The notes: generated by a model not told the origin, from the letters alone. Shown: positions 43,164-57,416, counted from the first letter of the stretch. The stretch is DNA of 64,000 bases from Pectobacterium polonicum (GCF_005497185.1 NZ_RJTN01000003.1:124001-188000), one strand, 5' to 3'. Numbers and translations: made by a program.

Positions 43164-43962
43164 GCCAGAGCGGACGCGCTTTGGGATTATTCCTGAATGA
43201 ATTTGGGCCAGCATAGAGGTAAAAAGAATAAGGAGTCGGAATTAACAGTGATTAACATCATGATAATTTGAGGAAAATTTGCAGTAAAAAGGGTTCATTG
43301 CAAACATATCGCCACCAACTTCAACATATCGATTATTTTTATTGTCACAACCTGATACCAAAGATAAAAGCTTTCAGAATTGTCTCATTAAGCCGAACAC
43401 CTTGAATGTCAAGGCTTACCGAATCACGCGGGATCATAGCGTGGGTGCAAACATTTGCTCAATGTCACATTTTTAACATCAACACCATCGATTCTGCATT
43501 AATCCGTCGATTTACGCTTATTTATGCCTCCCTACGATGAATACCGGTTCCCATTGAAAGAAAAACAGGCCCAGGAAGCACGTCGAATAAAATGAACACC
43601 AGCACATCCCAAGAAGCCTTAAGCAAGGGCGTCAAAAGTAACCTTTGTTTATCGGTCATTCCTTCACTTCCTTTAAGGCTTCCACACAATTAACGCGTTG
43701 CAGGGACGTTACGGCCCCAAAATAAATTAACACATTGTTTTTAAATGATTTTAAATTTCATCTCGCGATAAAAAAACGGGAAAATTATTGGATAGACATA
43801 AAGTAGCGGAAAAGTATAAAAAATGAACATAAATAAAAACTTTTCACTAATACCAAGCCAATACTTCAGTGATGTAAACTACACAAATAAAATAAGTCAT
43901 GACAAAAAACCATACAAATAGACTTAACCAGTTTATCCGCCCTAATAATGGAGCACCTAGGT
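43164..43962. other. Long noncoding gap between mraZ and alaE
   Basis: About 800 bp, AT-rich toward the alaE side. It contains a short hairpin CCTTGA-ATG-TCAAGG near 43402-43416 and a 33-codon frame at 43592-43693 with no supporting evidence. The alaE promoter must lie in it. Nothing else could be supported. Confidence 0.4.
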
Positions 43963-44400
43963 ATGTTTTCCCCGACATCACGATTGCGAAGCGCCACCGC
44001 TGATACCTTTGCACTCGTTGTCTACTGTTTCATCATCGGCATGGCAATTGAAATTATGCTTTCCGGGATGAGCTTCGAGCAGTCGCTGTCTTCACGTCTG
44101 CTATCTATCCCCGTCAATATTGCTATTGCCTGGCCATACGGGCTTTACCGCGATCGCGTGTTGAAGATGGCTAAACGTCACGGTGGCGACTATTTCCTGG
44201 TGCGCAGCGTTGCTGACCTGTTTGCGTATGTCAGTTTTCAATCTCCTGTTTATGCTGCGATTCTCTGGGTTATCGGGGCAAGCCCGGCACAAATTTTGAC
44301 CGCAGTCACCAGTAATCTGGTGATATCAATGGTGATGGGTGTAACGTACGGCTACTTTCTGGAATATTGCCGTCGGTTATTCCGGGTCGCACTGCCATAA
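43963..44400 (+). CDS. alaE: L-alanine exporter AlaE
   Basis: Small inner membrane exporter of L-alanine. The 145 residues have four membrane helices and the family blocks [21 protein letters not shown] (cited by its ends), [22 protein letters not shown], and [13 protein letters not shown]. An in-frame ATG at 43948 exists, but its G is part of the GGAG ribosome-binding site that serves 43963, so the later start is chosen. In E. coli the gene lies elsewhere and cra is next to mraZ; here alaE lies between them. Confidence 0.93.
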   Translation: MFSPTSRLRSATADTFALVVYCFIIGMAIEIMLSGMSFEQSLSSRLLSIPVNIAIAWPYGLYRDRVLKMAKRHGGDYFLVRSVADLFAYVSFQSPVYAAILWVIGASPAQILTAVTSNLVISMVMGVTYGYFLEYCRRLFRVALP

Positions 44401-44430
44401 AAATGGATTGAGATCGGGTTAGAGAAGAGG

Positions 44431-44450
44431 CGCCATAGCAATCTATGGCG
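44431..44450. repeat. Perfect stem-loop between alaE and cra
   Basis: CGCCATAG (44431-44438) pairs with CTATGGCG (44443-44450) around CAAT. It lies between the two convergent genes with no T run on either side, so it is at most a weak bidirectional terminator. Confidence 0.45.
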
Positions 44451-44464
44451 TAGAAAGAGGGATA

Positions 44465-45469
44465 TTATGCGCGGCTCAATGAGCCACGACGGTACAGATT
44501 GCGTCGAATACGATTCAAGCCAGGCTTCGGCCTTTTCGGCTCATCCAGACTGGCCAACACCAACTCTAGCACACGCTCTGCAACTTCACGATGGCGCTGG
44601 GCGACAGACAATACTGGGCATTCCAGATAATCCAACAGCTCATTATCCCCAAAGGTCGCGATAGCCAGATTATTCGGCAAACGCCCGTTAATCTTCAGGT
44701 TAACGTCCATCACCCCCTGCAATAGTGGGAATGAGGTAGTGAACAACGCATCAGGCATAGGATTATTATTCAAATAATCCATAAACGCAGCAGCAGCAGC
44801 CACCCGCTCATAGCTATTGGAATAAAGATAATTCACTTCACGCGGATCGCCCGACCATGCCTGACGGAACCCCTGTTCACGCAGGAAACTGACGGAAAGT
44901 TCAGGTAACGCGCCAAGGTAGAGTACCGATTTAGCTGGCACCTTCCTCAATTCCTGCGCCAACATTTCAGCATCTTCAAGGTCGGCTCCGACCACGCTGG
45001 TAAAGTGCTCGCGATCTAATGCTCGGTCTAATGCAATAATCGGCAGGCCGCCGTTTATCCAGCGCTGATAAAACGGGTGCTCGGGTGGCAGCGCGGTAGA
45101 AACGATAATCGCATCAACTTGCCGCTGTAATAGATGCTCAATACACCGCATCTCGTTATCCGGCTGATCTTCAGAACAGGCGATTAATAACTGATATCCG
45201 CGCTGTCTGGCCTGACGTTCCAGATAATTGGCAATGCGCGTATAGCTGGTATTTTCCAGATCGGGAATAACCAGACCAATTGAACGTGTACGTCCGGCAC
45301 GTAATCCAGCCGCGACGGCGTTGGGATGATAATTGTGCTCCCTGACGACAGCCATAACTTTCTCAACGGTCTTATCGCTGACGCGATATTGTTTGGCTTT
45401 CCCGTTAATGACATAGCTGGCTGTCGTGCGTGAAACACCCGCAAGACGCGCGATTTCATCCAGTTTCAC
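44465..45469 (-). CDS. cra: Catabolite repressor/activator Cra (FruR)
   Basis: LacI-family regulator of glycolytic and gluconeogenic genes, released by fructose-1-phosphate or fructose-1,6-bisphosphate. The 334 residues begin with the LacI helix-turn-helix [20 protein letters not shown] (cited exactly to 20 residues) followed by a hinge and the periplasmic-binding-protein-like effector domain ([11 protein letters not shown] onward). The start is GTG at 45469, as in E. coli, preceded by AAGGGG. It is convergent with alaE. Confidence 0.96.
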   Translation of the reverse strand: MKLDEIARLAGVSRTTASYVINGKAKQYRVSDKTVEKVMAVVREHNYHPNAVAAGLRAGRTRSIGLVIPDLENTSYTRIANYLERQARQRGYQLLIACSEDQPDNEMRCIEHLLQRQVDAIIVSTALPPEHPFYQRWINGGLPIIALDRALDREHFTSVVGADLEDAEMLAQELRKVPAKSVLYLGALPELSVSFLREQGFRQAWSGDPREVNYLYSNSYERVAAAAAFMDYLNNNPMPDALFTTSFPLLQGVMDVNLKINGRLPNNLAIATFGDNELLDYLECPVLSVAQRHREVAERVLELVLASLDEPKRPKPGLNRIRRNLYRRGSLSRA

Positions 45470-45680
45470 GGTAACCCCTTAGTAGGCCGGAAAATAAGTA
45501 GGCCGGCTAAATAAATAGTGTGATGACCATAAAATCATCATGGATATGGCGTAGATCTAACAGCAGAAGCTTTTGTACGGCAACTGCTTTTATCACGTTA
45601 CCCACATATTTCAAGCTGCCATATCAATAATGGACGCCTTTTAAGCTGAATATATTGCGTTTATATAAGATAAGGGAAAT

Positions 45681-45711
45681 AAAAAGGCCCGATACTATGA
45701 TATCGGGCCTC
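45681..45711 (-). terminator. Terminator of ilvIH
   Basis: AGGCCCGATA (45685-45694) pairs with TATCGGGCCT (45701-45710). On the minus strand it is followed by TTTTT; it lies 26 bp after the ilvH stop. Confidence 0.9.
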
Positions 45712-45736
45712 TTAAAGGACAAAGCAGCGAAGTTGA

Positions 45737-46228
45737 TTAACGCATTATCTTATCGCCGCGCGATACGCCGACAACGCCTGAACGCGCCACTTCAACAATT
45801 TCAGCAACTTCACGCACGGCGCTGAGGAATGCATCCAGTTTATCGCTGGTGCCAGCAAGCTGTACGGTATACAGCGAGGCGGTGACATCTACGATCTGGC
45901 CGCGGAAAATATCGGCGCAGCGTTTCACTTCTTCACGGCCATAACCTGTAGCCTGTAGCTTCACCAGCATGATTTCACGCTCAACGTGCGCACCCTGCCC
46001 CAATTCACTGACGCGCAGGACATCGACTAGCTTGTGCAGTTGCTTTTCGATCTGTTCCAACACCTTCTCATCGCCTACCGTCTGGATAGTCATACGGGAT
46101 AGCGTAGGGTCTTCGGTTGGTGCCACCGTCAGGCTTTCGATGTTGTAACCGCGCTGTGAAAACAGACCGACGACACGTGATAAAGCGCCTGATTCATTCT
46201 CAAGTAATACTGATAAAATCCGCCGCAT
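45737..46228 (-). CDS. ilvH: Acetolactate synthase III small (regulatory) subunit
   Basis: Valine-binding regulatory subunit of acetohydroxyacid synthase III. The 163 residues match E. coli. It has an N-terminal ACT domain ([19 protein letters not shown] to about 80) and a C-terminal domain ending [13 protein letters not shown]. The start at 46228 is chosen because it gives MRRILSVLL and lies 2 bp after the ilvI stop. Confidence 0.96.
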   Translation of the reverse strand: MRRILSVLLENESGALSRVVGLFSQRGYNIESLTVAPTEDPTLSRMTIQTVGDEKVLEQIEKQLHKLVDVLRVSELGQGAHVEREIMLVKLQATGYGREEVKRCADIFRGQIVDVTASLYTVQLAGTSDKLDAFLSAVREVAEIVEVARSGVVGVSRGDKIMR

Positions 46229-46230
46229 GA

Positions 46231-47949
46231 TCAGGTTCTCTCCGTTTTGCTCAACCACATTTCATCCATCGCCCCGCCGCGAATCTGCATGGGGTAAACA
46301 TGCTCGCTGCTATCGATGTTGATATCAACAAACACCAGACGATCTTTCTGCGCCAGCGCTTGCGACAGCTTACTTTCCAGTTCGTCAGGCGTGTCGATAG
46401 AAATCCCGACGTGACCATATGCTTCAGCCAGCTTGACGAAATCCGGTAACGATTCCATATAAGAACTGGAATGGCGGCCAGAGTAGATCATGTCCTGCCA
46501 CTGCTTCACCATGCCTAGGAAACGGTTGTTCAGGTTGATCACCACAACCGGCAGATCATATTGCAGTGCCGTAGAAAGCTCCTGAATATTCATCTGAATA
46601 CTGCCATCGCCCGTGACGCAAATGACCGTTTCTTCCGGCAGCGCAAGCTTAATGCCCAACGCAGCAGGCAGGCCAAAGCCCATCGTGCCCAGCCCACCAG
46701 AGTTCACCCAGCGACGTGGTAAATCGAAAGGATAATACAGCGCAGCAAACATCTGGTGCTGGCCGACATCCGATGCCACATAAGCTTTACCTTCGGTCAG
46801 CCGATGCAGCGTTTCAATCACCGCCTGCGGTTTAATTTTGTCGCTTTCAGTGTCGTATTTCAGACAGTGACGCCCACGCCACTGCTCGATACCCTGCCAC
46901 CAGTCGCGTAGCGCATCAAACTGCTGCGGTGCACCATCCTGTTCCAACAACTCCAGCATCAGGCTTAGCACCTGTTTGGCATCGCCCACGATGGGGATAT
47001 CTGCGTTTACCGTTTTAGAAATCGACGCGGGATCGATATCAATATGCAATACCGTCGCATTCGGGCAGTACTTCGCCAAATTGTTGGTCGTGCGGTCATC
47101 GAAGCGCACCCCAACGGCAAAAATCACATCGGCGTTATGCATAGCCATGTTGGCTTCATACGTCCCGTGCATCCCCAGCATGCCGAGGCATTGACGATGC
47201 GTTCCAGGGAAGCCGCCCAACCCCATCAGAGACGTTGTCACTGGCAAATTAAGCTTTTCCGCCAGCGTCAGCAGTTCTTCGTGGCACTCTGCGTTAATCA
47301 CGCCGCCACCGCTGTAGATAATCGGCTTTTCTGCCGCCAGCAGGGTTTGCAACGCACGGCGAATCTGACCTTTGTGCCCTTGAACCGTTGGGCTATAGGA
47401 GCGCATGCTGACGCTTTCGGGATAAACATACGGCAGTTTATTTGCCGGATTCATGATGTCTTTGGGTAGATCGACGACTACCGGCCCCGGACGTCCGGTT
47501 GATGCCAGATAAAACGCTTTTTTCAGGATCGTCGGGACATCTTCAACTTTCTTGACCAGAAAGCTGTGCTTCACAATAGGACGGGAAATTCCCACCGTGT
47601 CGCATTCCTGAAAGGAATCGTAGCCAATCAGCGAGGTGGCAACCTGACCGGACAGCACCACCATAGGAATGGAGTCCATATACGCCGTAGCAATACCGGT
47701 AATGGCATTTGTCGCACCGGGACCGGAGGTAACCAGCACAACACCGACCTCACCCGTCGCGCGCGCATAGCCATCGGCCATATGTACTGCGCCTTGCTCA
47801 TGCCGCACCAAAATATGCTCGATACCGCCAACCGTGTGTAGGGCATCGTAAATATCCAACACCGCCCCGCCCGGATAACCGAACACATGTTTTACGCCCT
47901 GATCGATCAACGATCGGACCACCATTTCGGCGCCTGACAACATCTCCAT
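46231..47949 (-). CDS. ilvI: Acetolactate synthase III large (catalytic) subunit
   Basis: ThDP- and FAD-dependent enzyme for the first common step of valine, leucine and isoleucine synthesis. The 572 residues have the N-terminal ThDP-activating glutamate in [16 protein letters not shown], the central FAD-binding domain, and the C-terminal ThDP motif [15 protein letters not shown] to NLNN. The ATG at 47949 (MEMLSGAEM) follows AGAGG by 7 bases; the frame could reach 48018 but E. coli starts at MEML. An ERIC element lies 95 bp upstream in the leader region. Leucine/Lrp regulation is expected from E. coli. Confidence 0.96.
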   Translation of the reverse strand: MEMLSGAEMVVRSLIDQGVKHVFGYPGGAVLDIYDALHTVGGIEHILVRHEQGAVHMADGYARATGEVGVVLVTSGPGATNAITGIATAYMDSIPMVVLSGQVATSLIGYDSFQECDTVGISRPIVKHSFLVKKVEDVPTILKKAFYLASTGRPGPVVVDLPKDIMNPANKLPYVYPESVSMRSYSPTVQGHKGQIRRALQTLLAAEKPIIYSGGGVINAECHEELLTLAEKLNLPVTTSLMGLGGFPGTHRQCLGMLGMHGTYEANMAMHNADVIFAVGVRFDDRTTNNLAKYCPNATVLHIDIDPASISKTVNADIPIVGDAKQVLSLMLELLEQDGAPQQFDALRDWWQGIEQWRGRHCLKYDTESDKIKPQAVIETLHRLTEGKAYVASDVGQHQMFAALYYPFDLPRRWVNSGGLGTMGFGLPAALGIKLALPEETVICVTGDGSIQMNIQELSTALQYDLPVVVINLNNRFLGMVKQWQDMIYSGRHSSSYMESLPDFVKLAEAYGHVGISIDTPDELESKLSQALAQKDRLVFVDINIDSSEHVYPMQIRGGAMDEMWLSKTERT

Positions 47950-48044
47950 GGATCTGCCTCTTTTGTTCAGAAAACGGAGCCCGTTTCTGTATTGACCGGG
48001 GGAAATCCCCGCGCTCACGTTGTGTTAATACTGTTAAATTTTAG

Positions 48045-48171
<127 letters not shown>

Positions 48172-48436
48172 CAAGAATACGAAATATTATAGGGATGACT
48201 AATAACCCATTAACATAACGCCAGATTATGACGCAGACAAACGGCAAAAAACCACCGCTCTTAATCAGACCTAGGGGAAATCGAACGTGAGTGAAAAAAG
48301 AACTGAGATAAAATACTAATCAGGGACCCGTAGACCTGAGAGATCGTCCATGAAGGTGGTAAATTACAGAGTGAAATCTTGAGGCCGAAAAACCACATTT
48401 CTTTTCAGGAAACGCATTTTTCGGCCTACGACAGCA
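48172..48436 (-). other. Presumed ilvIH promoter region
   Basis: About 265 bp between the ERIC element and the acyl-CoA synthetase stop. If the ilvIH promoter lies here the ERIC element is transcribed in the 5' leader. A long-loop inverted repeat AGGCCGAAAAA ... TTTTTCGGCCT spans about 48381-48426 and may be the end of the upstream gene's transcript. No Lrp site could be assigned by eye. Confidence 0.4.
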
Positions 48437-50242
48437 TCAAGACTCAGCGTACATCGCATCAATTTCCAACTGGTAACGCTGATTGATGATCTTCCTGCGC
48501 AGCTTGAGCGTTGGCGTCAGTTCCCCTTCGGCCATCGAAAATGGCACAGGAAGTAGCGTGAATTTCTTCACCTGCTCAACGCGGGAAAGCTCCTTCTGCA
48601 TTTCCCGCAGACGCTGCTCGAACAGCTCAATAATATGGCTGTGGCGCAGCAGTTCCAGACGATCGTGGTACTTCAGATTAATAGAGTGAGCGTATTCTTC
48701 CAGCGCCTCGAAACAGGGAACAATCAGCGCAGACACGTACTTACGCGTGTCCGCAATAATCGCAACCTGTTCGATAAAACGATCCTGCCCCAGCGTCCCT
48801 TCCAGATGCTGCGGTGCGATATATTTACCGCCCGAGGTTTTCATCAGATCTTTCAAGCGCTCGGTAATAAACAGGTTACCATTGGCATCCAGCTCTCCCG
48901 CATCACCCGTTTTCAACCAGCCGTCTTCGGTAAAAGCGTCTGCGGTTTCTTGTGGGCGATGGAAATACCCTCGCATGATGGTCGCCCCGCGCACTTGGAT
49001 CTCTTTTTCCTCGCCAATGCGGACCTCAATGCCCGGTAGCGGCGTGCCAATAGAGCCTAAGCGGAAGCGGTTCTCTTCCCAGCAGGAAACCGTCGCGCAG
49101 GTTTCAGTCATGCCGTAGCCATAGATGATGCGAATCCCGATCGACCTGAAAAACAGAATGATGTTGTCATCCAGTCGCGCGCCCGCAGCTGGCATAAAGC
49201 GAATCTCGCCCCCCAGCAGTTGGCGCAGTTTCCCTAACACCAGTCGGTCTGCATAGCGATGCATCACGTGGCGGAAAAGACCGCCCTTCTTCGCAGCCTG
49301 GCTCGCCAGAAAAGCGTGTTGCCCCTGCGCAATAGCCCAGTTAAATAGACGCTGGCGATACCACGGTGCCTGCGCCACTTTTTCATGGATCGCGCTGTAA
49401 ACTTTCTCATAAAAACGCGGTACGGCGCACATCACGGTCGGCTTCACTGCCTGCATCGCGGCACGCACCAGATTGGTATCGCTGAGATACACGTTCTGCG
49501 CGCCACGGTGCATGATGACAAAACTCCATGCGCGCTCAAATACGTGAGAAAGCGGCAAGAAACAGAGCGATACGTCATTTTCTGACATATCCAGACGATC
49601 GTCGTGCAGCTTTAGCTGCATCGCCATGCTGGTGTAATCCAGCATGACGCCTTTCGGTTCACCCGTGGTGCCAGAGGTATAAATCAGCGTAAACAGATCG
49701 TTGAGATCGCGACTGTCGATGCGCTGTTGCCATTCCCCACGCCAGAAATCGTCTACCGCCTGCGCTTCAAACTCGCGCAGGGATTGCACAATGTCACTAC
49801 CGCGCAGGTTAACCCCCTCATCCATCACGATAATATTGCGCAGCTGTGGACAGGTATCGCGCAGCGCCAGCAGCGCATCCAACTGTTCCTGACCGCCGAC
49901 GAATATCGTGCGGATATCCGCATCATTGATAATGAACGCCGCTTGTGCCGCCGTATTCGTGGCATAAATTGGCACGCTGATCGCACGCAGATGCAACAGT
50001 GCCAGATCGGCCAGCGACCAGTTCATTGAATTATGAGAGAAAATCGCAACCCGTTCCTGAACATCCACGCCCTGCGCTAAAAGCGCGCTGGCAATGCGCT
50101 GAATGCGCTGTCCTGCCTGTGTCCAGGTAAGTTGCTGCTCGCCCGCAGGCGTCCACTCGCGCAACGCAATACGACCTGCGCAGTGATTGATCCGATCTTG
50201 AACCCGGTGCACCACATGGTATGGCTGTAAATGATTAGTCAT
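48437..50242 (-). CDS. AMP-dependent long-chain acyl-CoA synthetase-like protein
   Basis: The 601-residue product belongs to the ANL adenylating superfamily. Motif A3 is TLIYTSGTTGEPKGVM (about 183-198), the A5 region is YGYGMTETCATVS, the A7 motif is WLKTGDAGELD, and the A8/A10 region runs from RLKDLMKTSGGKYIAP to the end. The N-terminal domain and length resemble the FAA1/FadD15-like long-chain acyl-CoA ligases. Substrate cannot be told from sequence. It lies between ilvIH and leu, where E. coli has leuO. A perfect palindrome GTACAGCTGTAC (50288-50299) is 46 bp upstream of its ATG. Confidence 0.88.
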   Translation of the reverse strand: MTNHLQPYHVVHRVQDRINHCAGRIALREWTPAGEQQLTWTQAGQRIQRIASALLAQGVDVQERVAIFSHNSMNWSLADLALLHLRAISVPIYATNTAAQAAFIINDADIRTIFVGGQEQLDALLALRDTCPQLRNIIVMDEGVNLRGSDIVQSLREFEAQAVDDFWRGEWQQRIDSRDLNDLFTLIYTSGTTGEPKGVMLDYTSMAMQLKLHDDRLDMSENDVSLCFLPLSHVFERAWSFVIMHRGAQNVYLSDTNLVRAAMQAVKPTVMCAVPRFYEKVYSAIHEKVAQAPWYRQRLFNWAIAQGQHAFLASQAAKKGGLFRHVMHRYADRLVLGKLRQLLGGEIRFMPAAGARLDDNIILFFRSIGIRIIYGYGMTETCATVSCWEENRFRLGSIGTPLPGIEVRIGEEKEIQVRGATIMRGYFHRPQETADAFTEDGWLKTGDAGELDANGNLFITERLKDLMKTSGGKYIAPQHLEGTLGQDRFIEQVAIIADTRKYVSALIVPCFEALEEYAHSINLKYHDRLELLRHSHIIELFEQRLREMQKELSRVEQVKKFTLLPVPFSMAEGELTPTLKLRRKIINQRYQLEIDAMYAES

Positions 50243-50287
50243 CTGTAAAAGAATTTATAAGGGAAATGAATTCGACAGCATTTCAGC

Positions 50288-50299
50288 GTACAGCTGTAC
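50288..50299. promoter_or_regulatory. 12-bp perfect palindrome GTACAGCTGTAC
   Basis: The palindrome is 46 bp before the ATG of the acyl-CoA synthetase-like gene and about 170 bp before leuL. No known regulator is assigned; it could be an operator for the synthetase gene. Confidence 0.3.
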
Positions 50300-50407
50300 A
50301 TTATTTGGCGTGCAGTCTACCGCCATTGTTCAAAACCGCAACGATCTTTCGTTCATTCGCCGCTGGCTATCGCTGGTTTACTTGACGCACGTCACATCAA
50401 TCAAACG

Positions 50408-50436
50408 TTGACATAACCCTGATAATCGCGTACCAA
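50408..50436 (+). promoter_or_regulatory. Candidate leu operon promoter
   Basis: Perfect -35 TTGACA (50408-50413) with a 17-bp spacer to TACCAA (50431-50436), a poor -10 match. Placement upstream of leuL fits the attenuated leu operon promoter. Confidence 0.55.
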
Positions 50437-50470
50437 TATTGCAATACCGAATTTTGGATGACGAGACCCC

Positions 50471-50554
50471 ATGTTCAATTTTACTTTCCTACTAGGCCTA
50501 CTACTAAACGCATCCTTCTTGCGCGGTAGGTTTGTGGGCAGAGTTAAGAACTAA
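50471..50554 (+). CDS. leuL: leu operon leader peptide LeuL
   Basis: A 27-codon frame, too short for normal ORF calling, encodes MFNFTFLLGLLLNASFLRGR and seven more residues. Five of its six leucines are the rare CTA codon, in a CTA CTA GGC CTA CTA CTA cluster, and leucine is therefore the control amino acid. It ends 20 bp before the attenuator stem. When leucyl-tRNA is scarce the ribosome stalls on these codons and the antiterminator forms; this is established for the enteric leu operon. The E. coli peptide shares the GLLLNAS and LRGR segments. Confidence 0.93.
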   Translation: MFNFTFLLGLLLNASFLRGRFVGRVKN

Positions 50555-50574
50555 GTTTCTCGCCACACGATACA

Positions 50575-50605
50575 AAAACCCGCGCTGATGCGCGGGTTTT
50601 TTTTT
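50575..50605 (+). terminator. leu operon attenuator terminator
   Basis: AAAACCCGCGC (50575-50585), loop TGAT, GCGCGGGTTTT (50590-50600) and a nine-T run (50597-50605). It lies between leuL and leuA and is the transcriptional attenuator. Confidence 0.95.
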
Positions 50606-50651
50606 ACTCGCCGAGCGCCAAGTACAAGTAGACACGACAAGGAACTAAACG

Positions 50652-54744
<4,093 letters not shown>

Positions 54745-54757
54745 GAGAGAAACCGAC

Positions 54758-55360
54758 ATGGCTAAATTTACTCAACACACAGGTCTGGTGGTTCCTCTGG
54801 ATGCCGCTAACGTCGATACCGACGCCATCATCCCCAAACAGTTTCTGCAAAAGGTGACGCGTACCGGTTTTGGCCAACATCTGTTCCACGACTGGCGCTT
54901 TCTGGACGACGCAGGCCAACAACCCAACCCTGAGTTTGTGCTGAACAAGCCACAATACAAAGGGGCAAGCATCCTGCTGGCACGCGAAAACTTCGGCTGC
55001 GGCTCTTCCCGCGAGCACGCGCCGTGGGCGCTGACCGATTACGGCTTCAAAGTCGTTATCGCCCCAAGCTTTGCCGATATTTTCTACGGCAACTCGTTTA
55101 ACAACCAACTGCTGCCGGTGAAGTTGAGCGATGAAGAAGTGGATGAGCTGTTCAAGCTGGTTGACGGGCAGGAAGGCATTACCTTCACGGTCGATCTGGA
55201 AAATCAGGTCGTTCAGGCGGGCAGCAAACGCTATCCGTTCGAAATCGACAGCTTCCGCCGTCACTGCATGATCAACGGATTAGACAGTATCGGCCTGACG
55301 CTGCAACACGAAGCGTCTATCACCGAGTATGAAAAGAATCAGCCAGCCTTTTTGAACTGA
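54758..55360 (+). CDS. leuD: 3-isopropylmalate dehydratase small subunit
   Basis: Swivel-domain partner of LeuC. The 200 residues begin with [23 protein letters not shown] (cited by its ends) and contain the family signature [20 protein letters not shown]. The ATG at 54758 follows AGAGAAA. It is the last gene of the operon, followed by a strong terminator. Confidence 0.97.
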   Translation: MAKFTQHTGLVVPLDAANVDTDAIIPKQFLQKVTRTGFGQHLFHDWRFLDDAGQQPNPEFVLNKPQYKGASILLARENFGCGSSREHAPWALTDYGFKVVIAPSFADIFYGNSFNNQLLPVKLSDEEVDELFKLVDGQEGITFTVDLENQVVQAGSKRYPFEIDSFRRHCMINGLDSIGLTLQHEASITEYEKNQPAFLN

Positions 55361-55380
55361 TTAAAGATTACGGATAGTCC

Positions 55381-55416
55381 AAAGCCCGCGCTGTTATTCG
55401 CGGGCTTTTTCTTTTT
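55381..55416 (+). terminator. Terminator of leuABCD
   Basis: AAAGCCCGCG (55381-55390) pairs with CGCGGGCTTT (55399-55408), followed by TTCTTTTT. It lies 20 bp after the leuD stop. Confidence 0.95.
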
Positions 55417-55430
55417 AAGTATGACGGGTA

Positions 55431-55742
55431 TTACAATAAGGCAGCAATGATATAGAACGCCAGCATACTCAAAAGCACCGCGGCCACAATATTTCTGATA
55501 AAGAATGAAATCACGATACTCACTATCGCGCCGAGAAAATACGGATTATCAGGAAATGTACGAATAACGCCGTGTTCCATTAAAATAATCGGCCCACAAA
55601 TTGCCGTGAGTAAGCACGGTGCTGAATACTTTAACGCCCGATGCAGTAAAACCGGGATTTTTACCGGTACAGCGGGTTCGAGGAAAATATAGCGATTAAA
55701 AAACACGATCCCTGCCAGCACAAATATCAATAACCAACTCAT
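55431..55742 (-). CDS. azlD: AzlD-family subunit of a branched-chain amino acid exporter
   Basis: Small 103-residue membrane protein with three or four hydrophobic helices (residues 1-17, about 35-55, 65-100). In AzlCD/YgaZH systems the AzlD/YgaH partner is needed for export of valine and related branched-chain amino acids. Family features include the RALKYSAPCLLTAI block. The ATG overlaps the azlC stop by 4 bp. Position next to leuABCD and ilvIH fits a branched-chain amino acid role, but the substrate is inferred. Confidence 0.85.
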   Translation of the reverse strand: MSWLLIFVLAGIVFFNRYIFLEPAVPVKIPVLLHRALKYSAPCLLTAICGPIILMEHGVIRTFPDNPYFLGAIVSIVISFFIRNIVAAVLLSMLAFYIIAALL

Positions 55743-56473
55743 TTTTCTTCCTTAAGCACGGACGCAATAAACACAGAGAAAAACATGCCGCCGACACCGG
55801 CAATCGCGATCGCACCTTCTATATTGAAATAGCTTAATAGCATCGACAACAGCAGGGAGAATAGGACACCAGAGAAGGTACTGATCTTTTTTATCATCGG
55901 CACAACGATGGTAATAAACGTGGCAACGATAGAATAATCAAGGTGATATTTATCCAAATCCGGCACAGATGACGCCATGACCACGCCAAGAATACTGAAG
56001 ATATTCCAGAAAACATAAAAGGTGAATCCCGCACCGATTAAATAGCTGGTGCTAACGTTGTTCTTTCTATCTTTCTTTTCACTGAGTGCAAAAAGCTCGT
56101 CTGATAATAAAAATCCGATAGGAAGCCGTTGTCTTAACTTCAACGTTGAAACATATTCTCGTAGCGTCAGGCCATATATCAGGTGCTGTGCGGTGATAAA
56201 AAAAACGGAAATTAATAGTGTCGCGACATTCGCCCCAGACATAAGTAGCCCTAGCGAGACTAATTGTGCCGCCCCCGCAAAAATAATCGCGGACATCCCA
56301 ATACTTTGCCCAACAGATAATCCCGATTGAATAGCCATCGAGCCAGCCAGAATCCCCCAGGGCACAACGGATAAACAGAGTGGAAGCATTTCAACCACGC
56401 CGGTCATAAAGTGCTTCCACGGGCTAATCGCATCTTTTGATGCAGATGATGAAGAGGCTACGGTGTTTTCCAT
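55739..56473 (-). CDS. azlC: AzlC-family branched-chain amino acid exporter
   Basis: Polytopic inner membrane protein of about 244 residues with the AzlC/YgaZ signatures PLCLSVVPWGILAGSMA, IIFAGAAQLVSLGLL, and a DELFALSE loop near residue 125, and six or so membrane helices. The start is uncertain: 56473 (MENTVASS) is used, and the frame extends to 56491; neither has a strong ribosome-binding site. It forms azlCD with the next gene, and a divergent-looking AraC regulator gene lies just upstream on the same strand. Confidence 0.87.
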   Translation of the reverse strand: MENTVASSSSASKDAISPWKHFMTGVVEMLPLCLSVVPWGILAGSMAIQSGLSVGQSIGMSAIIFAGAAQLVSLGLLMSGANVATLLISVFFITAQHLIYGLTLREYVSTLKLRQRLPIGFLLSDELFALSEKKDRKNNVSTSYLIGAGFTFYVFWNIFSILGVVMASSVPDLDKYHLDYSIVATFITIVVPMIKKISTFSGVLFSLLLSMLLSYFNIEGAIAIAGVGGMFFSVFIASVLKEEK

Positions 56474-56579
56474 ATAACATTGCACTACCATAAATAAATC
56501 GATAGCGGAAAACTAACAAAACGTTTTTTAAGAGTATTGGATAAAGTTGCTTACCCTCAGAATAGAGGGACAAGTATAT

Positions 56580-57416
56580 TTATGCGTTGCCTTTAGCAAA
56601 CTCGCCCGGCGTCAATCCCAACGAGTTTTTGAAATGACGGTGGAAGTGACTCTGATCGGTAAAACCACACTGTACCGAAACATCAAGAATAGTATTGCCT
56701 TTACGCAATAGATCTTTCGCCTTACGCAAACGCGCTTGAATCAAATAAGCGTGGGGGGTGATACCGACAACGGCTTTGAACTGCCGTAAGAAGTGCCATA
56801 CGCTAAGTTCAGCAAGCTCTGCCAATTCAACAAGAGCAAGTTCTCTCTCGGGATAGCTGTCCATAAAGGCTTTAACATTCAGTATATTTTGGGTCGCAAC
56901 AGGTAGCGTCTGTGGCGTCAGGCGAGTCTTGCTATAGCGCATTGTCAGCCAGGTTAATGACGACAACAGCAGCGTTTCTTTCAATAGCAGATTGCCCGGC
57001 TGAGCAAGCATATTGAAGGTCATGAGCAGTTGTTCAGCCAATCCAGGATCGTGCACCACAGCATCAGGAAACCACGGAATGGAATCCTTGGTGCGTTGAA
57101 GATCCTGATTAATCGAGCGAAAAAGGTCAGGATGAGGATAAATAGCTCGATAGGCCCAGCCAGTCTCTACCTCAGAACTTCCTGTATGCACATCGTCTGC
57201 ATTCACTAAAATGATGTCACCTTTGGGCGCAACGTGCTCAGCACCAGAACGATAAAAGCGTTGAGCCCCCTGCTCAATCACGCTGATGCAATAAGTATCA
57301 TGCACATGACGAGGAAAGCGCTGCTGGTAGTACTGCGCCTGCAACATATCCAGACCACCGAGCGCCTCCAGGTGTCTGAAATGCGTCTGCTCCTGCGCAA
57401 CCCGCTTTTTATGCAC
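56580..57416 (-). CDS. AraC-family transcriptional regulator
   Basis: The 278-residue product has an N-terminal AraC cupin-like ligand domain (HRHVHDTY-type region, here PRHVHDTYCISVIEQG) and a C-terminal pair of helix-turn-helix motifs from about residue 178, with the family consensus QCGFTDQSHFHRHFKNSLGLTPGEF near the end (cited by its ends). The start is GTG at 57416, with GAGGG 7-8 bases upstream. It is the nearest regulator to azlCD and may control export in response to an amino acid; this is inferred from position. AzlBCD-type loci in enterobacteria often have an AraC- or Lrp-family neighbour. Confidence 0.9.
   Translation of the reverse strand: MHKKRVAQEQTHFRHLEALGGLDMLQAQYYQQRFPRHVHDTYCISVIEQGAQRFYRSGAEHVAPKGDIILVNADDVHTGSSEVETGWAYRAIYPHPDLFRSINQDLQRTKDSIPWFPDAVVHDPGLAEQLLMTFNMLAQPGNLLLKETLLLSSLTWLTMRYSKTRLTPQTLPVATQNILNVKAFMDSYPERELALVELAELAELSVWHFLRQFKAVVGITPHAYLIQARLRKAKDLLRKGNTILDVSVQCGFTDQSHFHRHFKNSLGLTPGEFAKGNA

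Noticed and set aside
43592-43693. 33-codon frame in the mraZ-alaE gap
   Set aside because: No ribosome-binding site and no recognisable sequence; one of many expected by chance.
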